Assembly: GCA_037382365.1 (NCBI GenBank)
Contig: JARRPZ010000035.1
Coordinates: 1 to 19,701 of the forward strand
Source: Lentisalinibacter sp037382365
GTDB taxonomy: Bacteria; Pseudomonadota; Gammaproteobacteria; Steroidobacterales; Woeseiaceae
Direction of reading: 5' to 3'
Length of the DNA: 19,701 nucleotides
Shown here in pieces: positions 1 through 7,068 of the stretch. Numbering within the stretch: the stretch's first letter is position 1; each line of letters opens with the position of its first letter. The notes under the pieces were generated by a model. That model was not told the origin of the DNA, searched no databases, and saw nothing but the letters and a program-made list of their open reading frames with translations. Both the position numbers and the translations under genes were made by a program.

Positions 1-978
1 GGGCGACGGGTTGCCATCGTCGGTGCCGGCCCGGCGGGCCTCGCCGCGGCCGACGTACTCGCCCGCAACGGCGTCTCGCCGGTCGTCTACGACGCTTACT
101 CCGAGATCGGCGGCCTGCTCACCTTCGGCATCCCGCCGTTCAAGCTGGAGAAGCACGTCATCCGGACCCGTCGCGAGATCCTCGAGGGAATGGGCGTCGA
201 GTTCGTGCTCGAGACCCGCGTCGGCGAGGACGTGCCTTTCGGGACGCTGGTCGACGAATACGATGCGGTGTTCCTCGGGATGGGCGCTTACACGTATGTG
301 CGTGGCGGCTTCCCCGGGGAGGACCTGCCGGGGGTCTACGAGGCACTGCCGTACCTCGTGTCCAGCGCGTTCCGGGAGCTCGGGCTGAGCCGCCGGGTCG
401 AACCGAGGATGAACCTGGCCGGCAAGCGGGTCGTCGTGCTCGGCGGCGGTGACACCGGCATGGACTGCAACCGCACCGCGATCCGCCAGGGGGCCGCGAG
501 CGTCACCTGCGCGTATCGCCGCGACGAGGCGAACATGCCGGGCTCGCGCCGTGAAGTGATGAACAGCCGGGAGGAAGGCGTCACCTTCCTTTTCAATCAG
601 CAGCCGATCGATATCGTCGGCGGTGAGCAGGTGACGGGTGTCAAGCTGATCGAAACCCGTCTCGGCGCACCGGGACCGGGTGGGCGCCGCCGGCCCGAGC
701 CGGTGCCGGGGACCGAGCACATCCTGCCGGCGGACGCCGTCATCATCGCTTTCGGGTTCCGGCCGTCACCCGCCGACTGGTTCGACGAGTTCGCGATCCG
801 GACGCGGCCGAACGGGCGGGTCCTGCTCAATGGCAGCCGTTATCCTTTCCAGACCTCCAACCCCAAGGTCTTCGCCGGCGGCGACATGGTGCGCGGCTCG
901 GACCTGGTCGTGACCGCGGTGTTCGAAGGCCGCGAGGCAGCCAAGGGTATCGTCGACTATCTCGCCTCCGACGACTGA
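1..978 (+). CDS. gltD: Glutamate synthase small (beta) subunit GltD, 5' truncated by the window edge
   Basis: This is the C-terminal two thirds of GltD, the NADPH-oxidising subunit of glutamate synthase. It passes electrons through FAD to the large subunit, which converts glutamine plus 2-oxoglutarate into two glutamates in the cytoplasm. The frame is open from the first base. It begins almost at once with the dinucleotide-binding motif VAIVGAGPAGLAAA (FAD site), followed by GGLLTFGIPPFKLEK, typical of GltD. A second Rossmann motif, VVVLGGGDTGMDCNRTA, is the NADPH site. The C-terminal FAD motif is visible as KVFAGGDMVRGSDLVVTAV. The missing N-terminus should carry the cysteines for the 4Fe-4S clusters, about 140 residues by family length. 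gltB is expected just to the left, outside the window. The last 22 bp overlap the 3' end of the convergent pdsS. Related oxidoreductases (e.g. NADPH-ferredoxin oxidoreductase subunits) share this fold, but the motif set favours GltD. Confidence 0.9.
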   Translation, partial: GRRVAIVGAGPAGLAAADVLARNGVSPVVYDAYSEIGGLLTFGIPPFKLEKHVIRTRREILEGMGVEFVLETRVGEDVPFGTLVDEYDAVFLGMGAYTYVRGGFPGEDLPGVYEALPYLVSSAFRELGLSRRVEPRMNLAGKRVVVLGGGDTGMDCNRTAIRQGAASVTCAYRRDEANMPGSRREVMNSREEGVTFLFNQQPIDIVGGEQVTGVKLIETRLGAPGPGGRRRPEPVPGTEHILPADAVIIAFGFRPSPADWFDEFAIRTRPNGRVLLNGSRYPFQTSNPKVFAGGDMVRGSDLVVTAVFEGREAAKGIVDYLASDD

Positions 979-3005
979 GCCGACGCGGCGAGCGGGATCG
1001 ACACGACGAAGACCACGCCGGACTCGTCCGGCAGGTTACGCGCATCGATCCGACCGCCGTGACCCTCGGCGATCAGCCTCGCGATATAGAGACCGAGCCC
1101 GAGATGACTGGCGGCACGGGAACCGCGTACCGACACCAGGCTGTCGAATATCTGCTCGCGCATGTGCCCGGGCAGGGGCGGGCCCGGATTGGCGACCGAC
1201 AGGACGGCTTCCCGCGGTCCGGTCTCGAGCCGGATCTCGACGGCCGCGCCGGTTTCGCTGAACTCCACGGCATTGGCGACGAGTTTGTCCAGCATCTGCA
1301 CGAGCAACTCCGGCGCCCCGGCGACCGGCGCGGATCCGGTGTCGCGGCGCAGACGGAACGTGCGTTCCGGATAGGCCGTCGCGTAGCCGGCGGCGGCAGA
1401 TTCCACGACTCCGGCCAGGTCGAAGCGTTCGATCTCGGCGGCGGTCACCGCCTGTTCCGTGCGGCTCGCTTCGCTCATCGCATTCAGGATCGCCTGGAGT
1501 CTGCGGGAGCCCTCGCGGGCGCGCGCGGCGTATTCGCGTTGCTCCGGGCTGATGCCGACGCCCTCCAGGTTGTCCAGGGAGGACGTCACCACGGCCAGCG
1601 GCGTGCGCAATTCGTGGGACAGTCGGGCGCCCAGCGTACGAAGATATTCGTTGGTCTCCTCCACGCGCGCGAGCAGTCGGGAAAAACTCCGGGACAGGTC
1701 GCCCAGTTCATCGGCCGCCGAGGCACTGGGCAGGCCGGCACTGATACGGCCGCTGGCACTCATCGCCCGGTCGGCTGCACCGCTGAGCCGGGTGATGCGC
1801 ACTGACAGCCACGTCGCGTACCCGAGCAGGGCCGCGGCGACCGCGAGCGTCGCGATCAGCGTCAGGGTCGTCAGGCGTGCAAGGGCCCGGTTCGTCAGGG
1901 TGAGGATCGCGGCACTCGATTCACGCATGATCACCGCGCCTATGACATTGGCGTTGCTGCGCACCGGCGTCGCAGCGCTGACCACGGCCTGGCCGCCTTC
2001 GGGCAACCGGCGCCAGACACTGCCCGCTTCGCCACCGAGCGCGTCGCGCACCCACGGCGCATCGATCCGGCCCGTCGGCGGGTCCGCAGGCAACGGCGGG
2101 ACCGTGTCCGCCAGCAGCCAGCGGTACAGGCGCGTCGCTCTCGTCGGACTGCCGGTCGACCCTTCCAGTGTCAGGCCGCCGGCATCGGCGAGCCGCCAGC
2201 CTTCCCCGTCGGTCACCGTCAGCTCGAGCCCGGGACGCGCGTAATTGCCGAGCAGGGTGCGGAGCGCAGGCGACGGCGCGGCCAGCCGTCCCGGCTGCGC
2301 GCCCGTATGGGTCGTCGCAATGACCACTTCCCGGCCATCCTGCTCCTGCAGCACGCGGACCCCGAGTCGGTCGGCAACGAGTGCCCGGGGTATCCGCGCC
2401 TCGAGGTTGAAGCCGTCCGTCGTCGGTGTCCACCACGCCCGGATGCGTTGTCCGCTGACCCCGTCGGCATCCCTTCCGCCGTCGAAGGCGTCGCCCTCGC
2501 CATCGCCCTCGCCATCGCCAACCGTCTCGCGTGTCCCGATGGCGGGCGACAACGGTCCGGGTGCGACGGGTTCGAAACGGTACACCGTCCCGGGTGCGCC
2601 GACGTCGATCTCTATGCGCTTGTCGGCGGCATCGCCGGCGGCGCCCACGTCCAGGAACACGTGGAGGTGCTGGTTTGTTCGGCCGACGAGGAGCGCCATG
2701 CGCTCGCTGAACGCCTGCGGCTCCGCCCCGTCCGGTATCACCCAGTCGTCGGCGTAACCGTCCAGTACCGGCGTGCCCCGGACCAGGTGAGCGTAGAGCG
2801 TACTCGCGCCGGGTATCGTTGCAGCATCCGGGAACAGCGCCGGCCGTTCGGCGAGCAGCGTGGCGATGCTCTGCGCCGTGTCGAGCAGCAGGCGCTGCTG
2901 GCCCTGGCGCAGCGCGTCCTCGGTCTCCCGCAGATACTGGCATCCGGCCCAGGGCAGGGCGAGTGTGACGAGGCCGATGAGGGCGAGTTGCAGGCGCAGA
3001 CCCAT
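957..3005 (-). CDS. pdsS: Sensor histidine kinase of the proteobacterial dedicated sortase system (PdsS)
   Basis: Membrane histidine kinase of 682 residues, predicted partner of the adjacent PdsR. TM1 is about residues 4-20 and TM2 about 376-402, leaving a periplasmic domain of roughly 350 residues. That domain holds LDGYADDW (81-88), a strand IEID near 131 and NLEARIPRALV (200-210), a pattern resembling CBM9/DOMON-like beta sandwiches. A HAMP-like linker follows TM2. The HisKA motif RLSHELRTPL puts the phosphorylated histidine at H464. The N box is LVANAVEF (N578) and the G2 box is HLGLGLYIARLIAEGHGG. The G1 box reads VANPGPPLP (from 604), without the usual DxGxG aspartate, so ATP binding may be atypical. 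A short low-complexity GDGEGDGEGD run starts at 163. The gene begins 42 bp after pdsR; an AAGGGAG lies 12 nt before the ATG. Assignment to the sortase-linked family rests on architecture and on the neighbouring sortase and target genes. It overlaps gltD by 22 bp. Confidence 0.85.
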   Translation of the reverse strand: MGLRLQLALIGLVTLALPWAGCQYLRETEDALRQGQQRLLLDTAQSIATLLAERPALFPDAATIPGASTLYAHLVRGTPVLDGYADDWVIPDGAEPQAFSERMALLVGRTNQHLHVFLDVGAAGDAADKRIEIDVGAPGTVYRFEPVAPGPLSPAIGTRETVGDGEGDGEGDAFDGGRDADGVSGQRIRAWWTPTTDGFNLEARIPRALVADRLGVRVLQEQDGREVVIATTHTGAQPGRLAAPSPALRTLLGNYARPGLELTVTDGEGWRLADAGGLTLEGSTGSPTRATRLYRWLLADTVPPLPADPPTGRIDAPWVRDALGGEAGSVWRRLPEGGQAVVSAATPVRSNANVIGAVIMRESSAAILTLTNRALARLTTLTLIATLAVAAALLGYATWLSVRITRLSGAADRAMSASGRISAGLPSASAADELGDLSRSFSRLLARVEETNEYLRTLGARLSHELRTPLAVVTSSLDNLEGVGISPEQREYAARAREGSRRLQAILNAMSEASRTEQAVTAAEIERFDLAGVVESAAAGYATAYPERTFRLRRDTGSAPVAGAPELLVQMLDKLVANAVEFSETGAAVEIRLETGPREAVLSVANPGPPLPGHMREQIFDSLVSVRGSRAASHLGLGLYIARLIAEGHGGRIDARNLPDESGVVFVVSIPLAASAQSSEAR
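2491..2520. repeat. 12-bp tandem repeat inside pdsS
   Basis: The unit TCGCCCTCGCCA occurs twice in full and then by half (TCGCCA). On the coding strand it encodes the GDGEGDGEGD run in the periplasmic domain of PdsS. The unit length is a multiple of three, so gain or loss of a copy keeps the frame and only changes linker length. Confidence 0.75.
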
Positions 3006-3047
3006 GTCAGTGTGCCGCTCCCTTCGCGACGGCGCGCCGGCATGCCG

Positions 3048-3737
3048 TCATTCGGAGAGCCAGCGATAGCCCATGCCGTAGACGGTATCGATGGCTGCGA
3101 AATCCGGGTCCAGCGACTGGAATTTGCGCCGGATGCGTTTGACGTGGGACGTGATCGTATTGTCGTCCAGCACGACGTTGGCGGCGTCCATCAGCTGCTG
3201 ACGGTTGCGGACGTGGCCCGGATAGCGGGCCAGGGCATGGACGAGCCAGAATTCCGTGAGCGTCAGGGGGACGTTGTCGCCCTGCCAGCGCACGGACAGG
3301 CGCTCCAGGTCGATCTCGAGGTCGCCGCGCCGGACGAGCGAGGACTCGCCGCCGCTCGTCATCGCCGTGAGTCGACGGAAGAGTGCGGCTACCCGGGCGA
3401 GCAGGTGAGGCAGACTGATGTCCTTGGTCAGGTAATCGTCCGCGCCGAGCCGCAATCCGGAGATGGCGTCCAGCTCGCTGTCGCGCGCGGTCAGGAAGAG
3501 TATCGGTACCGTGGGCGACAGACTCCTCAGCTCCCGGCAGAGTTCGAATCCGCCCTCGACGTCGTCGGCCAGGTTGACGTCGATGATGACGAGGTCCGGC
3601 ATCCGGCCGTGGAATGCCTCCAGAGCCGAATGCCGGTCGCCCCACCCCTCGACATCGTAGCCCTCGCGTCGGAAGGCGGCGGCGTAGTTCTCCCGGATGG
3701 CGGGTTCGTCTTCGACGATGGCGATGCGTCTCTTCAC
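3048..3737 (-). CDS. pdsR: Response regulator of the proteobacterial dedicated sortase system (PdsR), OmpR/PhoB type
   Basis: Two-domain response regulator, 229 residues from the chosen GTG at 3737. The receiver domain (about 4-120) has the acidic pair E9-D10, the phospho-acceptor D53 in IIDVNL, the switch threonine in FLTARD (T83) and K105 in DYLTKD. A winged-helix DNA-binding domain (about 133-229) follows, with VPLTLTEFWLVHALA, ITSHVKRIRRKF and the terminal TVYGMGYRWL, all typical of the OmpR/PhoB class. An in-frame ATG at 3776 would add 13 residues (MWQIVASARTEYP). I prefer the GTG because the receiver then begins directly as KRRIAIVEDE, the usual layout. The longer start would also place GCCAC repeats inside the coding region. 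Neither start has a strong Shine-Dalgarno. It lies upstream of pdsS and divergent from the sortase target gene, so that operon is the likely target of its regulation. Confidence 0.85.
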   Translation of the reverse strand: MKRRIAIVEDEPAIRENYAAAFRREGYDVEGWGDRHSALEAFHGRMPDLVIIDVNLADDVEGGFELCRELRSLSPTVPILFLTARDSELDAISGLRLGADDYLTKDISLPHLLARVAALFRRLTAMTSGGESSLVRRGDLEIDLERLSVRWQGDNVPLTLTEFWLVHALARYPGHVRNRQQLMDAANVVLDDNTITSHVKRIRRKFQSLDPDFAAIDTVYGMGYRWLSE

Positions 3738-3869
3738 GGGATACTCGGTGCGGGCGGACGCCACAATTTGCCACATTCGGTCCGCGAAGTGCCACGAGCC
3801 CGGCCCGCAAGTGCCCGGAAAGTCGGCTCTACTTCGAGGTAGGCAGCACTATCTCGGGAGGCCGGAAGA
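3738..3869. promoter_or_regulatory. Divergent control region between pdsR and the sortase target operon, with phased GCCAC repeats
   Basis: This 132-bp gap separates two divergent operons. GCCAC occurs at 3760, 3770 and 3791, the first two as GCCACA. The offsets of 10 and 21 bp correspond to one and two helical turns. Direct repeats on one face of the helix are how OmpR/PhoB-type regulators usually bind, so this is a candidate PdsR operator; that is inference. No convincing -35/-10 pair is visible in either direction. GGGAGG at 3856-3861, 8 nt before the ATG at 3870, is a strong ribosome binding site for the target gene. Confidence 0.4.
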
Positions 3870-5888
3870 ATGATCAGTCATGCAAGGGCGGACGCAGGCC
3901 GGGCGTGGGCTTGGCTCGTCGTCGGATTAATGCTGGCGAGCACGGCACAGGGTTCGCCGCTGGAGTGGGTGGACGGCGACGCGCGCCGTCCCGCGCCCCA
4001 TCTCTCGACTGCGGTCGAAATCGAAGTGAGCGGCCTCATCGCTCGGGTAGGCCTGACACAACGTTTCCGTAACGACGGCAGCGAGTGGACCGAAGGGGTA
4101 TACACCTTCCCTCTGCCGGCGGAGGCGGCCGTGGATACGCTGCGCATGCGCTATGGCACGACCGTCGTCGTCGGTGAAGTCCAGGAGAAGCAGCTAGCCG
4201 AGAGACGCTATCGGGAGGGCCGGGACGCCGGCCACCGCAGCGTGCTGGTGGACCGGCAGCGGCCGAATCTGTTCACCACTCGCGTCGCCAACGTCGGTCC
4301 CGGAGAGACGGTGGAGATCGAGATCGGCTGGCAGCAGGCCGTCGGCTACGAGGACGGCGAATACGCGCTGCGCCTCCCACTGACGATCACGCCCCGATAC
4401 TTCCCCCGGTCGGACGTGGACCGCCCGGACGTTGGGGCGGTCGGCTTGCCGGATTCAGGGTCGATCGAGGCGGCGGCCGTCTCGGGATCCGACGGCCACC
4501 GCCTGACCCTGTCCGGCATCATCGACGCGGGCGTGGAACTGGAGTCCGTGACCGGACGCTATCACCCGCTGCGCGTGACCCCTGACGGCGGCGTCTACCG
4601 TATCGCTCTCGCCGGGACGGACGTGGCCATGGACCGGGACGTCGAGATCGGCTGGCGGCCGCTGGCCGGGACCGGGCCGAGCGCCAGCCTGTTCCGCGGG
4701 ACGGGAACGCCCGGCGATCAAACGGTGCTCCTCTTCTTTCAGCCGCCTCATGCCGGGGACCGACCGGGCGCCTGGCGACCACCGCGGGAGGTGATATTCG
4801 TGATCGACACCTCGGGGTCCATGCATGGCGAATCCCTCGCCCAGGCCAGGCGCGCACTGGCGCTCGCGCTCGGCAGGCTGCGCCCCGAGGACCGCTTCAA
4901 TATCGTCCAGTTCAACACCGGCATACGGTGGTTCTTCCCGTCCCCGGTTCCCGGCACCGCTGCCCGCATCGGCGAGGCGCTGGCGCTGACCCGGGCACTG
5001 AAGGCGAACGGCGGTACGGAAATGGAGCCGGCGTTGCGGGCTGCCCTGCGGCCCGCCGGCGGCGACCGGCTCCGCCAGGTGGTTTTCATCACGGACGGGG
5101 CGGTCGGCAACGAAACCGAACTGCTGGCACTCATCCGGGCCGAGCTCGGCGAGACCCGGCTGTTCACGGTCGCGATCGGCTCGGCGCCAAACCGGTGGTT
5201 CATGCACGCGGCCGCCGAGGCGGGCCGCGGCTCGGCCCTGGTGATCGGTTCCGTCGGAGAGGTGGCGGAGCAAATGGATCGACTGTTCCGCAGGCTCGAA
5301 CGCCCGGCACTGACGGATCTCGCAGTGACGTGGCCGCCCGGCGTCCAGGCAGAGTCCTATCCGAGTCCGGTCCCGGATCTCTATCACGGCGAGCCGGTCA
5401 TGGTGACCGCACGGCTCGACGCGCCGCTGCCGCCGGACGCCGTCGTGACCGTCAGCGGCCGTCTCGGCGACGGCTACTGGACCCGCCAGCTCACGTTCGG
5501 CGATGCCCGCACCTACGCCGGTATCGGCAAGCTCTGGGCCCGCGGCCGCATTGCGGCACTGGAGGGCGCGAGCCGCGCCGGCGCCGATCCGGAAGAGATG
5601 CGCCGGCGCATACTCGAAACCGCCCTGGCTTATCAGCTGGTCAGCCGGCATACGAGCCTCGTGGCGGTGGACGCGAGTCCGGCCCGGCCGGCGCAGGAGG
5701 GGCTGGACAGTCGACGCGTCCCCGGCCTCGTGCCCCGGGGCCAGAAGGTGGAGCTGGTATCGGGATGGCCGGCGACGGGAACGTCGGCGCCGCTGCGTCG
5801 GCTGGCCGGTCTGCTGGGCCTGCTCGGCGGACTGCTGCTCCTGCTCGCGCTGCGCTGGCAGGATATCAGGCGCTACCGTGCGGCGTGA
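3870..5888 (+). CDS. Marine proteobacterial sortase target protein (VIT + vWA domains, C-terminal WPATG sorting signal)
   Basis: Predicted exported surface protein of 672 residues. A signal peptide (about 1-28) ends at STAQG. A VIT (vault/inter-alpha-trypsin) domain spans roughly 40-165. A von Willebrand A domain spans roughly 306-470, with an intact metal-ion adhesion site: D313-x-S315-x-S317 (VIDTSGSMHG), T383 in NGGTEM and D409 in FITDG. The C-terminus has a tripartite sorting signal: WPATG (633-637), a leucine-rich membrane span (about 643-661) and a basic tail RWQDIRRYRAA. The first motif residue is W rather than the usual L of LPXTG. This VIT/vWA/sorting-signal architecture beside a sortase is that of the known marine proteobacterial sortase target family, often the only sortase substrate in its genome. 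The start is supported by GGGAGG 8 nt upstream. The sortase gene overlaps its last 11 bp. Its ligand and final attachment site are unknown. Confidence 0.88.
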   Translation: MISHARADAGRAWAWLVVGLMLASTAQGSPLEWVDGDARRPAPHLSTAVEIEVSGLIARVGLTQRFRNDGSEWTEGVYTFPLPAEAAVDTLRMRYGTTVVVGEVQEKQLAERRYREGRDAGHRSVLVDRQRPNLFTTRVANVGPGETVEIEIGWQQAVGYEDGEYALRLPLTITPRYFPRSDVDRPDVGAVGLPDSGSIEAAAVSGSDGHRLTLSGIIDAGVELESVTGRYHPLRVTPDGGVYRIALAGTDVAMDRDVEIGWRPLAGTGPSASLFRGTGTPGDQTVLLFFQPPHAGDRPGAWRPPREVIFVIDTSGSMHGESLAQARRALALALGRLRPEDRFNIVQFNTGIRWFFPSPVPGTAARIGEALALTRALKANGGTEMEPALRAALRPAGGDRLRQVVFITDGAVGNETELLALIRAELGETRLFTVAIGSAPNRWFMHAAAEAGRGSALVIGSVGEVAEQMDRLFRRLERPALTDLAVTWPPGVQAESYPSPVPDLYHGEPVMVTARLDAPLPPDAVVTVSGRLGDGYWTRQLTFGDARTYAGIGKLWARGRIAALEGASRAGADPEEMRRRILETALAYQLVSRHTSLVAVDASPARPAQEGLDSRRVPGLVPRGQKVELVSGWPATGTSAPLRRLAGLLGLLGGLLLLLALRWQDIRRYRAA

Positions 5889-6480
5889 CCGGCTGGTCGT
5901 GGCCGCCGTACTCGCGATCGGCCTCTGGCAGCTCGGCGCCGGAGCCTGGCTGCCGCTGAAAGCCTGGGCGGCTCAGAGCCTGCTGCGCCAGGCATGGGAG
6001 GAGACGCGGGACGGGTCGACCGGCGTGCGTCCATGGCCCTGGGCCGATACCTGGCCCGTCGCGCGCCTGAGTGCCATCGGCGGGGTCGTGGATCTGATCG
6101 TGCTGGCAGGCGGCAGCGGCCGGACGCTGGCTTTCGGTCCCGGCCACCTGGATGCCAGCGCCGCACCGGGGGAGGAAGGCAATACGGTTCTGGTCGGCCA
6201 TCGCGACACCCATTTCCGCTTCCTCTCGGAACTCGAGCCGGGGGACGATCTCGGCATCGAGACGGCGGATGGCCGCCGGTATCGCTATCGGGTGACCGGG
6301 ACCGCCGTCGTCGACTCCCGGCGCGACGGCATCAGCCTCGACGCAGCGCAGGACAGGCTGACGCTGATCACGTGTTATCCGTTCGACGCGGTGCGTCCGG
6401 GCGGACCGCTGCGCTACGTCGTCATGGCAACGCGTCGGGATGCCGATCCAGCCACACCCGGAGGAGGCCCGCCGCGCTGA
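5878..6480 (+). CDS. Sortase, marine proteobacterial type
   Basis: Membrane-anchored cysteine transpeptidase of 200 residues, predicted to cleave the sorting signal of the VIT/vWA protein encoded just upstream. The expected catalytic triad is visible: H108 in LVGHRDTHF, C166 in LTLITC and R179 in GPLRYVV. A single N-terminal membrane span lies about residues 6-27. The rest, including FGPGHLDASAAPGEEGN, is the extracytoplasmic sortase barrel. The start is a GTG at 5878 that overlaps the upstream stop (5886-5888), with AGG about 7 nt before it, so the two genes are probably translationally coupled. Downstream in-frame starts would delete the membrane anchor. Its final 59 bp overlap the 3' end of the convergent Nudix gene. 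It belongs to the rare sortases of Gram-negatives, paired one-to-one with a single substrate and a two-component system. Confidence 0.9.
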   Translation: MRRDRLVVAAVLAIGLWQLGAGAWLPLKAWAAQSLLRQAWEETRDGSTGVRPWPWADTWPVARLSAIGGVVDLIVLAGGSGRTLAFGPGHLDASAAPGEEGNTVLVGHRDTHFRFLSELEPGDDLGIETADGRRYRYRVTGTAVVDSRRDGISLDAAQDRLTLITCYPFDAVRPGGPLRYVVMATRRDADPATPGGGPPR

Positions 6481-6964
6481 TCGCATCGCTGATGCCGCCG
6501 TCCAGCACCATGCGCACGGCTTCGGCGAGCGGCAGGCGGCGGATCTCCAGTTTCTCGGTCTCGTCGAAGTCCGGCTCGCCGACCGTGAGTCCTTCGGCCA
6601 GGTAGACCACGCCGGCCTCGTCGGTGAGGGAATTGCTCGGGTGCAGGCGCATCACCTCCCGCCAGTGCGCGGCGGCCAGTCCGGTCTCCTCGCGGAGTTC
6701 ACGCCGGGCGGCAACCAGCAGGTCCTCGCCGCCGCACCCCCCCATCGGAATCTCCCAGCTCCATGCGCCGAGCGTGTAACGCTCCTGGCCGACCAGCCAG
6801 GTGTCGCCATCGTCGGCCAGTGGCACGATACCGATGGCGCGATTCTTGAAATGGACGTGCCCGTAGCGGTTGCGGCCACCGTTCGGATTGATCACCTCGT
6901 CCTCGAGTACCGTGAGCCAGTCGTTGTCGAATACCGTCCGGGACGCCAGTCTCTTCCAGGTCAC
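6422..6964 (-). CDS. Nudix hydrolase, ADP-ribose/ADP-sugar pyrophosphatase-like
   Basis: Nudix protein of 180 residues, probably hydrolysing a nucleoside diphosphate linked to another group, such as ADP-ribose; the substrate cannot be read from sequence. The N-terminal part (WKRLASRTVFDNDWLTVLEDEV) and the order of elements resemble ADP-sugar pyrophosphatases. The Nudix box at about 75-96 keeps the catalytic core E80-x7-RELREETGL. The loop before it (PMGGCGGE) is one residue shorter than the usual G-x5-E spacing. The GTG at 6964 is chosen because AAGGAGG lies just upstream. A longer in-frame start at 7027 adds an unlikely cysteine/arginine-rich extension. It overlaps the convergent sortase gene by 59 bp and is divergent from the MATE gene. 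No link to the sortase system is evident. Confidence 0.8.
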   Translation of the reverse strand: MTWKRLASRTVFDNDWLTVLEDEVINPNGGRNRYGHVHFKNRAIGIVPLADDGDTWLVGQERYTLGAWSWEIPMGGCGGEDLLVAARRELREETGLAAAHWREVMRLHPSNSLTDEAGVVYLAEGLTVGEPDFDETEKLEIRRLPLAEAVRMVLDGGISDAISAAGLLRVWLDRHPDALP

Positions 6965-7010
6965 AAGTCCTCCTTCGGACCGACCGGGGACTCCCGGCCG
7001 TCGTTCCGCG

Positions 7011-7037
7011 TTGTGCCACCCGCACATGGGTTACAGT
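7011..7037 (+). promoter_or_regulatory. Possible promoter of the MATE exporter gene at 7069
   Basis: TTGTGC (7011-7016) and TACAGT (7032-7037) resemble -35 and -10 elements but are only 15 bp apart, shorter than usual. The element lies 31 bp before the start codon, in the 104-bp gap between two divergent genes. Weak support. Confidence 0.3.
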
Positions 7038-7068
7038 AGCCGCCCCCGGGGCGGGTCGCCATGATTCC

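Noticed and set aside
2937..2952. Cysteine at residue 22 of PdsS (PWAGC) as a lipoprotein lipobox
   Set aside because: The -3 position is W, which does not fit the lipobox, and the protein has a second membrane span and a cytoplasmic kinase core.
2307..3842. A 511-codon rightward open frame antisense to pdsS and pdsR
   Set aside because: It has no recognisable motif, while both leftward genes have full catalytic motifs; long antisense frames are expected in GC-rich DNA.
4455..5651. A 398-codon leftward open frame antisense to the sortase target
   Set aside because: No motif is visible, and the rightward frame carries a signal peptide, an intact MIDAS and a sorting signal.
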